Positions 40,347 to 49,895 of a stretch of 64,000 nt of DNA are shown one piece after another (position 1 is the first letter of the stretch; each line of letters begins with the position of its first letter). Made by a program: the position numbers and the translations under genes. The notes below the pieces were generated by a model. The model was not told the DNA's origin, did not search any database, and saw nothing but the letters and a program-made list of their open reading frames with translations. Location: NCBI GenBank assembly GCA_965220315.1, contig CBDCPP010000001.1:558001-622000 (forward strand), written 5' to 3'. Origin of the DNA: JAPOXK01 sp965220315 (lineage in GTDB: Bacteria; Chloroflexota; Dehalococcoidia; Bin125).

Positions 40347-41321
40347 TCAAGTGGCGCTGGTCACCACGCGACGCGCGGCGGCGGCTACTTTCTCCGCGCT
40401 CGGCAGCACCGTTCCCTCAAGGGACGGGCTGAACGGGATGGGGACGTTGGGCGTAAAGACGCGCGCAATGGGTGACTTGAGGGTGTCGAAGGCGTGCTCG
40501 GCGGCGATTGCGGAGACTTCGGCAGCGAGGCCGGGCTGGCGAGCTTCATCGGCAACGACGAGACGGCCGGTCTTGCGCACGGATTCGAGGATCGCGTTCT
40601 CGTCGAGGGGGCGGAGGGTCCGCACATCGACGACTTCTGCCTCGATTCCCTCGGCGGCGAGCGCGGTAGCGGCTTCCAGCGCCATCTTCACGGTCGCGCC
40701 AACGCCGACGATTGTGACCGCGTCGCCACGGCGCTTGATGTCGGCCCGGCCGAGGGGTACGACGAACTCCTCGTCGGGTACTTCACCCTTCTCGCCGAGG
40801 AGCGAGAGGGGCTCGAAGAAGAGCACGGGATTGTCGTCGCGGATGGACGCCTTGAGCAGGCCTTTGGCATCGGCAGGAGTCGATGGCAGAACGACCTTGA
40901 TGCCGGAGGCGCTCATGAACAGCGGGTAAGGGCTGTCGGAGTGCTGTGCTGCTGCCGAACCGCGAGCGCCGCAGACGCACATCACGACTACGGGCATCTT
41001 GGCCTGTCCGCCGGACATGTAGCGTAGCTTGGCGGCTTGGTTGTAGAGCTGGTCCATCGCGACGTAGGTAAACGTGCCGATCATGAGGTCGATGACCGGA
41101 CGGACGCCGGACATCGCCGCGCCCAGGCCCGCGCCGACGAAAGTGGCCTCTGAGAGTGGGGCGTTCCAGATGCGCTCGCGTCCGAAGCGCTCCATGAGGC
41201 CGTTCTGAGCGCCGTAGACGCTGAGTTCCACGTCTTCGCCGTAGACGATGACGTTGGGATCCCGCTCGAGTTCCTCACCGAGTGCGTCCCGCATCGCCTC
41301 GGTGATCGTGATGACAGCCAT
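40347..41321 (-). CDS. 2-oxoacid dehydrogenase E1 component, beta subunit
   Basis: A 324-residue partner of E1 alpha. Characteristic segments: EELERDPNVIVYGEDV, NAPLSEATFVGAGLGAAMSG, the MDQLYNQAAKLRYMSGGQ region, and EVVDVRTLRPLDENAILESV near the C-terminus. With alpha it forms an alpha2-beta2 thiamine diphosphate enzyme that decarboxylates pyruvate, branched 2-oxoacids or acetoin. The operon order is alpha-beta-E2. Confidence 0.94.
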   Translation of the reverse strand: MAVITITEAMRDALGEELERDPNVIVYGEDVELSVYGAQNGLMERFGRERIWNAPLSEATFVGAGLGAAMSGVRPVIDLMIGTFTYVAMDQLYNQAAKLRYMSGGQAKMPVVVMCVCGARGSAAAQHSDSPYPLFMSASGIKVVLPSTPADAKGLLKASIRDDNPVLFFEPLSLLGEKGEVPDEEFVVPLGRADIKRRGDAVTIVGVGATVKMALEAATALAAEGIEAEVVDVRTLRPLDENAILESVRKTGRLVVADEARQPGLAAEVSAIAAEHAFDTLKSPIARVFTPNVPIPFSPSLEGTVLPSAEKVAAAARRVVTSAT

Positions 41322-41362
41322 GGTTCGCTCCTTGGCCAGCGTGTGCTGTTCGGGTACTGGCT

Positions 41363-42328
41363 CTAGGCGTACAGATCTTCGAGCGCCGCGTCTGGGTCTG
41401 GTAGTGGGCTCTTCTCGCCGAAGGCGACTGCGGCCTCGATCGCCTCGGCGACTGCACGGTCGATGCGAGCCACGCCGTCCGGGTCGTCGATCTGGAGGCG
41501 GAGTTTCTCGATCGGATCGCGCTGCATCGCGGCTTCAAGGGCTTCCTTGGTGCGGTACTTCCACTCGCCGCCAATGAAGGCCTCTTCGCCCTCGTTGTGG
41601 GCGCGGAAGCGCCACTGCCGCGCCTCGATGAGCGTGGGGCCGGCGCCGGACCGAGCACGGGCCACAGCCTGCCGCGCTGCCTCGTAAACGTTGCTGACAT
41701 CGTCCGCCTCGACGATGACACCGGGGACGGCGTACCCCTTAGCGCGCTCGGCGATGATGCCTGCGGTGAGCTGCTCGGTAGGCGTGAACTGCGTGAAGCC
41801 GTTGTTTTCGCAGACAAAGATCACGGGGAGTTTCCAGATGGAAGCGAGGTTAAGGCTTTCGCCGAACGTCCCCTCGTTACTGGCGCCGTCGCCGAAGAAG
41901 GCAACCGCGACACGGTCGCTTCCGTGAACGCGCGCCGCCAATCCCGCGCCGACGGCGATGGGTAAGCCCCCTCCCACGATGCCGTTGGCGCCGTAGATGC
42001 CGACGGAGAAGTCGGCGATGTGCATCGAACCTCCCTTGCCGTGGCAGTAGCCGTCGATGCCGCCGTAAAGCTCGGCCATCATACGGTCTAGGCGCGCCCC
42101 TTTTGCGATGAGGTGACCGTGGCCGCGGTGCGTACTGGTGATCACGTCGTCGTCGCGGAGGTTGGCGCAGACGCCGCTGGCGACGGCCTCCTGCCCGACG
42201 TAGAGATGGACGAATCCGGGCAAGCGGCCGGCATAGAACAGCTCGGCGACCTTCTCTTCGAAGCTGCGGATGGAGCGCATCGAGCGGTACAGACGCAGCT
42301 GCAAGTCGGGATCAGTGGTGGCCGTCAT
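41363..42328 (-). CDS. 2-oxoacid dehydrogenase E1 component, alpha subunit
   Basis: A 321-residue thiamine-diphosphate enzyme. The TPP-binding motif GDGASNEGTFGESLNLAS, ending at ENN, is clear, and HRGHGHLIAKGARLDRMMAELYG and GKGGSMHI match the family. The acetoin-dehydrogenase type shares these features with pyruvate E1 alpha, so the substrate is not assigned. It is the first of three dehydrogenase genes and follows the rhodanese gene by about 30 bases. Confidence 0.94.
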   Translation of the reverse strand: MTATTDPDLQLRLYRSMRSIRSFEEKVAELFYAGRLPGFVHLYVGQEAVASGVCANLRDDDVITSTHRGHGHLIAKGARLDRMMAELYGGIDGYCHGKGGSMHIADFSVGIYGANGIVGGGLPIAVGAGLAARVHGSDRVAVAFFGDGASNEGTFGESLNLASIWKLPVIFVCENNGFTQFTPTEQLTAGIIAERAKGYAVPGVIVEADDVSNVYEAARQAVARARSGAGPTLIEARQWRFRAHNEGEEAFIGGEWKYRTKEALEAAMQRDPIEKLRLQIDDPDGVARIDRAVAEAIEAAVAFGEKSPLPDPDAALEDLYA

Positions 42329-42361
42329 CGCATCCTCCAGTCGGGCTCGCGGGAGGTGGTG

Positions 42362-42781
42362 CTACGTGCGCCGGACCCACCTGCTGGTTGAGGCGGCATC
42401 CTCGATCTCTTCGCCTGATTCCTTCCAACCGTTGAACCCCGGCTCCAAGTGAGCGACGTTGCTGAAGCCCATCTTCGTCAGGGTATCCGCTGCTAGCGCG
42501 GAGCGACCGCCTTGCGCGCAGAAGAGTACGGTGCGGCGGTCCGGCTGGAAGTATTGGCGGTAGTACTTGCTCTCGGGGTCGGCCCAGAATTCCAGCATCC
42601 CGCGAGGCACGTGTTTGGAGCCGGAGATAGTGCCGAGATCCACGCGTTCCTGAATCTCGCGGATGTCGACCAACAGTACGTCGTCGGCACTGGCGACCTC
42701 GGCCTTTAGCTGCGCGATGGTAAGATTCTCGGTCCGCTCTTTGGCCTCGTCGACGAGGCTCCAAGCTTTCTTGATCGCCAT
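42362..42781 (-). CDS. Rhodanese-domain protein
   Basis: A 139-residue single rhodanese domain from the ATG at 42781. The catalytic Cys is C88 in FCAQGGRS, an active-site loop of the six-residue type used with sulfur transfer. VLLVDIREIQER and HVPRGMLEFW are family motifs. It precedes the E1 alpha gene on the same strand. Rhodanese genes can serve sulfur delivery (for lipoate or thiamine, both cofactors of the adjacent complex), which is inference from position. Confidence 0.88.
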   Translation of the reverse strand: MAIKKAWSLVDEAKERTENLTIAQLKAEVASADDVLLVDIREIQERVDLGTISGSKHVPRGMLEFWADPESKYYRQYFQPDRRTVLFCAQGGRSALAADTLTKMGFSNVAHLEPGFNGWKESGEEIEDAASTSRWVRRT

Positions 42782-42977
42782 CACTGCTGCCTTCCTTCGC
42801 GTCGAATAGAGCCTGAGGCTAGCCGACCCGTGGCCACCCGCCAAAGCTTAGTCTCCTGGCAGGGGGTCGCGACGACGCGGGGGGCGTTCAAGGTTGCTTG
42901 TCTTGTAGGGTGAGGAAACCGCTGGTAGCCTCCCCGCCCGATACAGGGTGCGGCATGGAAGACGAAAGGATACGCCC

Positions 42978-43448
42978 GTGGCTTCAGTGGAAGAACGTCT
43001 GCAGCATCTGGAGGATCTTGAAGAGATCCGTCGGCTCAAGCATGGTTACTCGCAGATCGTCGACCGGTTCGCCAGCGGCGAGGAGTTCGCCGCGCAGTTC
43101 ACGGAAGACGGGATCATCGACGGGGACTTTGGCCCCTTTGAGGGCCGGGCTGCCATCGCGGAGTTCTTTGGCGGCGTGCAGGACTCCGGCATCAGCTTCT
43201 TCCTGCATTACATGTGTGGAGAGACCATTGATATCGCCCCCAACGGCACGGAGGCGAAGGCCTACTGGTACCTGTGGGAGCCTGCGACGATCAACGGTGA
43301 AGCCGTTTGGATCGCGATCACCTACGACGACGAATACCGCAAAGAGAATGGTAAATGGCTGATCCGGCGCCAGACGTTCCACAACCACTTCGTCACACCG
43401 ATCGACAAGGGGTGGGTGAAGCAGCAATTCGTCGATATGGAGATGTAG
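42978..43448 (+). CDS. SnoaL/NTF2-like (nuclear transport factor 2 family) protein
   Basis: A 156-residue alpha+beta-barrel domain. The N-terminal helix (HLEDLEEIRRLKHGYSQIVDR) is followed by FAAQFTEDGIIDGDFGPFEGRAAIAEFF, the typical conical-barrel lead of this family. The start is GTG at 42978, with AAAGGA about eight bases upstream. Such proteins are ketosteroid isomerase-like enzymes or ligand carriers; here it is the first gene of the LLM pair cluster, so a catabolic role is plausible. Confidence 0.85.
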   Translation: MASVEERLQHLEDLEEIRRLKHGYSQIVDRFASGEEFAAQFTEDGIIDGDFGPFEGRAAIAEFFGGVQDSGISFFLHYMCGETIDIAPNGTEAKAYWYLWEPATINGEAVWIAITYDDEYRKENGKWLIRRQTFHNHFVTPIDKGWVKQQFVDMEM

Positions 43449-43509
43449 CGCGGGCGTCGTCGCCCGGCTCTTGACACCCTGCGGCGCGGCCTGACTGAGG
43501 GAGGAACCG

Positions 43510-44598
43510 ATGCGCTTTGGTGTGCTGATGAATACGCACGGGGTCGGCGCGCGAGACGACCACGACTGGTGGCACCAGCCCATGCCGGCCGAAGAGATGC
43601 GGCCGGTGGAGTGTGCGCAGATCGCGGAGCGGCTCGGCTTTGACGCGTTGATGTTCGGCGACCATGTGGGCTTCCCGGAGAGGTCGCCGACCTCGACATC
43701 GCCGGTGCACGTCGAGGGATTGTCCGACCCGACAGAGCGGCACCGCGGCGAGGGCGAAGGCGACGTGGGGGGAAGCAAGCGCCACTACCCTCCCCGGCCG
43801 AACCTTTTGGACGGTGCGGTGGTGATGGGAGCGATCGCGGCGAACACATCGCGGATCAAGATGGGGCCCGGCGTCTTGATCTCCCCGTACCGGCATCCGC
43901 TCAGCGACGCACGTCAGTTTGCGACGATCGACTTTCTCTCCAACGGCCGGCTGCTCATGGGGGCTGGGGCTGGGTGGATGCGTGAGGAATTCGAAGTGCT
44001 GGGGCACGATCCCGACGAGCGGCTGGCGATGCTCGAGGAATGCGTGCAGATCTATACGCGATCGTGGGAGGATCCCCTCGTGACCTTCCACGGTCGTTTT
44101 TACGACTTCGAGAACGTCGCGATCGATCCCAAGCCGGTGCAAAAGCCCCACCCGCCCATCGTGATCGGCGCGACGACAAACGCGGGCGCGCGCCTGGCGG
44201 TGCGTTACGCGGACGGGCTTTACCCGATCCTCAACCAGCCCTTGATCGACCCGCATCACTATGACCGGCAGCAGGACGAGATGCGGCGTGAGTGCGAAAA
44301 GATTGGGCGTGATCCCTCCGAGTTGATCATGATCGCGATCGTATCCGGCCGGATCTCCGACGCGGATGACGAAGAGGCGACGCGGTCACCGCGCCGCAAT
44401 TTCGGTGGGACAGCGGAACAGATTCTCGGCGACGCGCAGCGTTTCGCCGACGCCGGATACTCAATGCTGATCCTTTGCCCGGACTGTCCCTCCCGTACGT
44501 TTGGGGAGTGGAAGGACCAGTTGGAGCGCTTCGGGGCGGAGGTGCTTCCCGAAGCGAGCAAGATCAAGGCTGCTGGGGAATGGCGCACTGACTTCTAG
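43510..44598 (+). CDS. LLM-class flavin/F420-dependent oxidoreductase (paralog 1)
   Basis: A 362-residue TIM barrel. The N-terminus GVLMNTHGVGARDDHDWWHQP, the MGPGVLISPYRHPLSDARQFATID strand and GRLLMGAGAGWMREEFE are typical of the F420/FMN-dependent family. It is 62 bases after the SnoaL-like gene. The next gene is an obvious paralog of the same length. Context (F420 genes in the window) suggests F420 as cofactor. Confidence 0.92.
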   Translation: MRFGVLMNTHGVGARDDHDWWHQPMPAEEMRPVECAQIAERLGFDALMFGDHVGFPERSPTSTSPVHVEGLSDPTERHRGEGEGDVGGSKRHYPPRPNLLDGAVVMGAIAANTSRIKMGPGVLISPYRHPLSDARQFATIDFLSNGRLLMGAGAGWMREEFEVLGHDPDERLAMLEECVQIYTRSWEDPLVTFHGRFYDFENVAIDPKPVQKPHPPIVIGATTNAGARLAVRYADGLYPILNQPLIDPHHYDRQQDEMRRECEKIGRDPSELIMIAIVSGRISDADDEEATRSPRRNFGGTAEQILGDAQRFADAGYSMLILCPDCPSRTFGEWKDQLERFGAEVLPEASKIKAAGEWRTDF

Positions 44599-44621
44599 CG
44601 CGGCGGCATGAAGGATGTCCT

Positions 44622-45710
44622 ATGGAGCTCGCGGTCACGCTTAACACGCACGGAGTCGGCACACGTGACGACAGCGATTGGTGGCACCAGCCGATGGCGT
44701 TCGAAGAGATGGTGCCTATCCAGTCGGCGCAGCTGGCGGAGCGGTTGGGATTCCACTCGGTCTTTATGGGTGATCACGTGGGTCTGCCCGAACAATCTCC
44801 GGAGTCGGTATCGCCGCTGCACGTCGAAGGACAAACCAATCCCGATGTACGGCAGCGCGGCACATCTGGCGCGGATGTAGGCGGCAGCAAACGGCATTAC
44901 CCCGCCCGCCCGAACATTCTGGATGGCGCCGTCGTGATGGGCGCCGTTGCTACGCACACGACGACGCTCAAGATGGGTCCGAGCGTGCTGATCGCGCCAT
45001 ACCGGCATCCGCTGAGCGACGCGCGTCAGTTTGCGACGATTGACACGCTCTCTCAGGGGCGGCTGATCATGGGCGTCGGTGCTGGCTGGATGAAGGAAGA
45101 ATTCGAGGCGCTGGACCGACCGTTCGACTCCAGGCTGGCCCAGCTCGAGGAGGCGGTGCAGGTCTACAAGCACGCTTGGACGGACGATCTGGCGACATTC
45201 CACGGCCAGTTTTACAATTTCGACCGGATCGCGATGGACCCTAAGCCGGTACGAAAGCCGCATCCGCCCATCGTGGTGGGAGCGGTGACAAAGGCCGGGG
45301 TGCGTATCGCAGCACGGCACGGCAATGGCATCGATCCGATCCTGATGCGCCCGCACGACGATCCGCATGGGTTCGACAATCTGCAAGACGAGATCCGTCG
45401 GGAAGCAGAGCGGGTCGATCGCGACCTGTCCGATTTCGCGATGATCTGCCACGTGTCGGCGCTGGTAACGGATGCAGGTCACCCGATCACGAAGCAGAAT
45501 CCGCGGCCGATCCTCGGTGGTACGGCTGAGCAAGTGATCACTGACCTCGAACGGTTCGCCGACGCCGGGTACTCCTTGGTCGTGATCGCGCCAGTCTGTC
45601 CGTCACGGACGTTCGAGGAATATCGGGAGCAGTTGGAGCGGCTGGGCAACGACGTGATCCCAGAGGCCAAAAAGATCAAGCCCGCCGGCGAATGGTGGAC
45701 GGGGCTCTGA
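44622..45710 (+). CDS. LLM-class flavin/F420-dependent oxidoreductase (paralog 2)
   Basis: A 362-residue tandem paralog of the previous gene, sharing the N-terminal motif (NTHGVGTRDDSDWWHQP), the barrel core and the C-terminal KIKPAGEWWTG. The two probably arose by duplication and may have split substrates. It is 23 bases downstream of paralog 1. The start is ATG at 44622. Confidence 0.92.
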   Translation: MELAVTLNTHGVGTRDDSDWWHQPMAFEEMVPIQSAQLAERLGFHSVFMGDHVGLPEQSPESVSPLHVEGQTNPDVRQRGTSGADVGGSKRHYPARPNILDGAVVMGAVATHTTTLKMGPSVLIAPYRHPLSDARQFATIDTLSQGRLIMGVGAGWMKEEFEALDRPFDSRLAQLEEAVQVYKHAWTDDLATFHGQFYNFDRIAMDPKPVRKPHPPIVVGAVTKAGVRIAARHGNGIDPILMRPHDDPHGFDNLQDEIRREAERVDRDLSDFAMICHVSALVTDAGHPITKQNPRPILGGTAEQVITDLERFADAGYSLVVIAPVCPSRTFEEYREQLERLGNDVIPEAKKIKPAGEWWTGL

Positions 45711-45788
45711 TAGAGCGGGGTTTTGTCCCCCTGCGCTACGATCGCGGTATTCGGAGCTGCCAGCGCACGACGCCTCGGGAGAAGTCAC

Positions 45789-46982
45789 ATGCCGGGTGCG
45801 GCTGATCAGGTGGATGATCGATCCCTGCCGTTGTCGCATATCACCGTCATCGATCTGACGCGTTTCCGTTCCGGCCCAACCTGCGTGCGCCAGCTCGCCG
45901 ATATGGGCGCTAGCGTGATCCAGGTCGTACCGAGGGCGATCGATCAAGCGATCCCTATGCACGGAAGCGACTACCAGAACCTGCATCGGAACAAGCGATC
46001 GATGACGCTGGACCTCAAGGAGCCGCGTGGCGTCGAGATCCTGAAGCGGCTGGTGGAGCGGGCGGATGTGCTGGTGGAGAACTTCCGTCCGGACGTGAAA
46101 CGGCGTCTTGGAATCGACTACGAAGCATTGAGCGCGGTTAATGCGGGTCTGGTGTACGCGAGTATTTCTGGCTTTGGTGAAGAGGGGCCGTATCGGAACC
46201 GGCCCGGCTACGATCAGATTGCTCAAGGCATGGGCGGGCTGATGTCGGTCACGGGGGCACCGGGAGAAGGGCCGATGCGGGTGGGGATCCCCGTCGCGGA
46301 CCTAACGGCAGGGCTCTACCTCGCGCAGGGTATTTTAGTGGCGCTGTTGGAACGCGAGCGCTCCGGCAAGGGGCAATGGGTGCGGACATCCCTTCTCCAG
46401 GCGATGGTCAACATGCTGGACTTTCAGGCGACACGCTGGACGATGGACGGTGAGGTCCCGCCCCAGGCGGGCAACAATCACCCGACGGTCTTCCCCACCG
46501 GTGTCTTTCGGGTGAGAGATGGCCTGATCAATATCGCGGCAACGACGCAGGCTCAGTGGGAAAAGCTCTGCGATGTGATCGGTGCGCAGGCGTTGACCGA
46601 GGATGCGCGCTTCTTGAGGCCCAAGGACCGCTCGCGCAATCGGGACGAACTCACGGCGGAGCTGGAAGAGCGTCTCGCGACCGTCGCAGCGGATTCGGTG
46701 GTCGAGCGCCTGAACGCCGCTGGTGTTCCCGCCGGGCCGATCCTCCCGATTGATGCGGTCTTCGCGAACGAGCAAGTGCGGAGCTTACCCACGGTGGCCA
46801 CGGTCAGACATCCTGTTTTGGGTTCGATCGAGATCCTGGGGATTCCCGTAACGCTCTCGCGGACACCGGGCGCTGTACTGACTGCGGCTCCGGACCCTGG
46901 GACGGACACAGACGCGATCCTTGAGGAGTTGGGATACTCAGACAGCGAGCGGATGGCTCTGCGCGAGGCATGCGCCGGCTAA
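45789..46982 (+). CDS. CaiB/BaiF CoA-transferase
   Basis: A 397-residue class III CoA-transferase from the ATG at 45789, with GGGAGAAG upstream. SGPTCVRQLADMGASVIQV, NKRSMTLDLKE, NFRPDVKRRLGIDYE and the catalytic YDQIAQGMGGLM segment with its Asp are typical. It follows the LLM pair by about 80 bases, so it may act on a product of the same pathway. It is only distantly similar to the member at 37.8 kb. Confidence 0.92.
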   Translation: MPGAADQVDDRSLPLSHITVIDLTRFRSGPTCVRQLADMGASVIQVVPRAIDQAIPMHGSDYQNLHRNKRSMTLDLKEPRGVEILKRLVERADVLVENFRPDVKRRLGIDYEALSAVNAGLVYASISGFGEEGPYRNRPGYDQIAQGMGGLMSVTGAPGEGPMRVGIPVADLTAGLYLAQGILVALLERERSGKGQWVRTSLLQAMVNMLDFQATRWTMDGEVPPQAGNNHPTVFPTGVFRVRDGLINIAATTQAQWEKLCDVIGAQALTEDARFLRPKDRSRNRDELTAELEERLATVAADSVVERLNAAGVPAGPILPIDAVFANEQVRSLPTVATVRHPVLGSIEILGIPVTLSRTPGAVLTAAPDPGTDTDAILEELGYSDSERMALREACAG

Positions 46983-46996
46983 GATCGCTGTTCCTC

Positions 46997-47854
46997 TCAA
47001 CGAAACGTCACGCCACTGCCTCCTTCGCGCGTTGCCCATGTGCCGGCCTCAACTGCGGTGAGGAAGTCCAAAACCGTCCGGTTAAAAAAGTCCGGATCTT
47101 CTAGATTGATTGCGTGCCCGGCTTGGGGAAAGACGACGAGACCCGAGCGCTTGATGTGACGCTTCATGAAGAGCGCAGGCTCGAGGCTCGGATCGTCTTC
47201 GTCCCCGACGAGGATGAGGGTGGGGGTTGCGAGCTTCTCCAGATCGTCGCCGAGGTTGAAGATCGGTGGTCGGCTCGCCTGCACGCCACGTAGCGTCAGT
47301 GCCGAGCCGAGCGGAGAGTGCTGTGCGAGCAGGCTGCGGAACTCTTCGTATCCGACGGGGTCCTTGCGCCGCAGCTGGAGGCGGGTGGGGCCGGTCGCGT
47401 AGCCTTCCATAGCCGACATGCCTTCACGCTCAATGGTGTCGGCGAAGTCGAGGCATTGACGGTGGAATCCGTCCGGGTCGTTGCTGCCGGTGCCCGCCGC
47501 GCCCACGATGATGGCCCGCGCGATTTGCGGGTGCTGCAAAGCGAAGTGAAGCGTGGTAGAACCGCCCATCGAGAGCCCTCCCACATAGGCTTGGTCGATG
47601 CCGAGCTGCTGGAGCAGCTGGTAGGCGTCGTCGACGGCTTGGTCCTGCGAGTAGGCTGCAAGATTTTCCGGAACGGCGGAGGGAGGAAAGCCACGGGCGT
47701 TATAAGTGATGACGCGATAGCGTCTGGCGAAGAAGCGGACTTGCGAGTCCCAGCTTTCCCGGCTCCCGCCAAACTCATGACATAGGAGCAGAGGGAACCC
47801 TTTGCCGGCTTCGCTGTATTCGATCGCTGTTCCACTCACAGTGATCTGAGGCAT
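46997..47854 (-). CDS. Alpha/beta-hydrolase
   Basis: A 285-residue fold. The nucleophile elbow is GLSMGGST, an oxyanion-like HEFGGSRESW follows strand three, and the late acidic residue (VGDEDDP) and His (AGHAINLEDPD) complete the triad. The ATG at 47854 has AAAGGA about 11 bases upstream; an ATG 12 bases earlier sits on it. Similar proteins act as 3-oxoadipate enol-lactone hydrolases or esterases. It is convergent with the CoA-transferase. Confidence 0.9.
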   Translation of the reverse strand: MPQITVSGTAIEYSEAGKGFPLLLCHEFGGSRESWDSQVRFFARRYRVITYNARGFPPSAVPENLAAYSQDQAVDDAYQLLQQLGIDQAYVGGLSMGGSTTLHFALQHPQIARAIIVGAAGTGSNDPDGFHRQCLDFADTIEREGMSAMEGYATGPTRLQLRRKDPVGYEEFRSLLAQHSPLGSALTLRGVQASRPPIFNLGDDLEKLATPTLILVGDEDDPSLEPALFMKRHIKRSGLVVFPQAGHAINLEDPDFFNRTVLDFLTAVEAGTWATREGGSGVTFR

Positions 47855-48058
47855 GACGCGTCCCATCCTTTCTCTTCGGTCACCCCTACCGGTTTAGTCA
47901 TCCGATGGAGAGGGGAATTCTCCAGGATGTTGCGTTGATATTGCACACGCGCTGGATCGAGCGATCCATAGACGTTGCCTTGAGCGAGGCGGCGAGACCC
48001 GGGAAGCACGAACGCGAACAGCCCCCGCAAGCGACGTAGTCGCCGTCCGCGTTGGCGG

Positions 48059-48316
48059 TCACCTGGACCTAGTGGGGGCCGGGGCGACCTGCGCATCGTC
48101 CTGGTCGTAGTGGCAGCGGGCCAGCATGCCGAGCCCGCCGAGGAGGAGCACGAGGCCGGTAGTGATACCGACGACACGAGCGACGTAGGGGATCATCGGG
48201 GTTTCCGTTCTTCCCGTCGGCACTCCCGTAGCGCGCGCGAGTCCTTCTGGTGCACCGCCGCACAGGGCTCGCAGCGGACTGTCGGCGCGGGGCTTGGTGA
48301 TGTCCAGATACAGCAT
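48059..48316 (-). CDS. Small ORF with one membrane helix (85 aa)
   Basis: An ATG at 48316 with GGAGG five bases upstream opens 85 residues. The first 40 residues are charged and Pro-rich. A helix (about 44-63, VVGITTGLVLLLGGLGMLA) follows, and the tail ends CHYDQDD. Base use resembles coding sequence and the ribosome binding site is strong, but no motif is known to me. The rest of the 630-base stretch between the hydrolase and the amidase shows no other gene. Confidence 0.4.
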   Translation of the reverse strand: MLYLDITKPRADSPLRALCGGAPEGLARATGVPTGRTETPMIPYVARVVGITTGLVLLLGGLGMLARCHYDQDDAQVAPAPTRSR

Positions 48317-48486
48317 CACTACCTCCGGGCGATCACAACCGCCTCAACGACTTTCTTCTCACCGGGAGTGGGCGTGACCGATGACTCTGTCGTGAGCTTT
48401 CACGGTTCTCTCTGAGTGACGCGACATGTGTCCGAGGCGGGAGCGACTGCTCCCGCTCCTTACCCTTCTCGATAGGTGGGCACTCG

Positions 48487-49893
48487 TTACATGTCGGGGT
48501 GTTTGTGGATCCAACCTGCTTCCTGCTCGTAGGCGTAGCCGACCTGACAGATGGTCTCTTCATCAAACGGCTTAGCGGCAATTTGCAACCCGACCGGGAG
48601 GCCGTCTTCGTCGAAGCCACAGGGAACTTGGATCGCGGGTAGGCCTGATTGGTTGAAGATCGCCGTGTACACCGTGAAGTCCCCGGCCACGATGCTGAGA
48701 CCGGGCGATTCATCCAGAATGGGCGGGACGGGGAAGCCAACGGTCGGCGCCATGAGGACGTCGACCTTCTCGTTCAGGGACTTGAGGAAGCTGTCACGAA
48801 CCTGGGAGCGAGCCCTCTGGGCGTTGTGGTAGTAGCCGGCGCTGATGAGCAGACCGTACTGCAGGAACTGCCAGGTGTGGGGATTGTATTCCTTGATACG
48901 CGGGCCACGTTGGTTGCGGATATGGATAGACGCAGCCTCGCTGAAGAGGGTCGGCCATTCGATCGCTTGCATCTGGCGTAACGTGAGCCCTGGTACCTCG
49001 ATCAACTCGGCGCCCAGACTCTCGAAGACTTGCAGGGCTTCGTCGTACGGTTTCTTGACCTTGGGATCGCAGTTGCTTTCGTAGAGTTCCTTGATCAGCC
49101 CGATCTTCGTGCCTTTGATGTCCCGGCCGATCTTCGATGTGAAGTCGGGTATCGGCACGTTCGCGGAAGCGGGATCCTGCGGATCGTAGCCCGCGCAGCC
49201 GCGCAGCATGTGCGCGGCGTCGGTCACCGTCCGCGCGAGCGGTCCAGTGTGGTCGAGGGTCCAAGCGAGTGGGAAGACGCCGCGGCGGCTCACGCGTCCG
49301 TACGTGCCCTTAAGACCGACGATGCCAGTGCAGAAGGCTGGCCAGCGAATAGAGCCGCCGGTACAGGATCCCATGCCGGCGTATGCCATGCCGGAGGAGA
49401 CCGCGCCGCCAGTGCCGCTGCTGGATCCACCGCACTCGTAGTTGAGGTTCCAGGGGTTATGGGTCGGTTTGAAGTGCGAGGAATTCGTGGGAAAGCCGTA
49501 GGCGAACTCGTACGTCTCGGTCTTCCCGACAAGGATCGCCCCCGCAGTTTTCAGATTCGCGACGGAAGGGCAATCCGCTGGAGCTTCGTACCCCACCAGC
49601 GACTTCGATCCGCATGTGGTGGGGCCGGACTCGTAGATGTCCTTGACGCAAATGGGGATACCGTGCAGCGGGCCTCGGTACGCACCGCTCTTAATCTCCG
49701 CCTCAGCGGCTTTCGCCTGCGCACGCGCCTCGTCTGTGAAGACATGGATGTAGGCGTTAATGGTGTCTTCCAGCTCGTCGATGCGCGCCAGGGTGTTGTC
49801 GAGCACTTCGACTGGCGACAGCTCCTTGCGTTCAATCAGTTTCGAAACGTCATCAATGGAGGCGTAGGCTAAATCTCGGCTATCGAGTGTCAT
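48487..49893 (-). CDS. Amidase (amidase-signature family)
   Basis: A 468-residue amidase. The catalytic Lys is in ICVKDIYES, the Gly/Ser-rich signature GGSSSGTGGAVSSGM is intact, and the nucleophile Ser lies in GSCTGGSIRWPA (Cys replaces the common Asp). The C-terminal third has the YTAIFNQSGLPAIQVPCGF stretch. It probably hydrolyses amides or acts as a GatA-like or AtzE-like subunit, and the small gene upstream resembles its GatC-like partner. Confidence 0.92.
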   Translation of the reverse strand: MTLDSRDLAYASIDDVSKLIERKELSPVEVLDNTLARIDELEDTINAYIHVFTDEARAQAKAAEAEIKSGAYRGPLHGIPICVKDIYESGPTTCGSKSLVGYEAPADCPSVANLKTAGAILVGKTETYEFAYGFPTNSSHFKPTHNPWNLNYECGGSSSGTGGAVSSGMAYAGMGSCTGGSIRWPAFCTGIVGLKGTYGRVSRRGVFPLAWTLDHTGPLARTVTDAAHMLRGCAGYDPQDPASANVPIPDFTSKIGRDIKGTKIGLIKELYESNCDPKVKKPYDEALQVFESLGAELIEVPGLTLRQMQAIEWPTLFSEAASIHIRNQRGPRIKEYNPHTWQFLQYGLLISAGYYHNAQRARSQVRDSFLKSLNEKVDVLMAPTVGFPVPPILDESPGLSIVAGDFTVYTAIFNQSGLPAIQVPCGFDEDGLPVGLQIAAKPFDEETICQVGYAYEQEAGWIHKHPDM

Positions 49894-49895
49894 GG

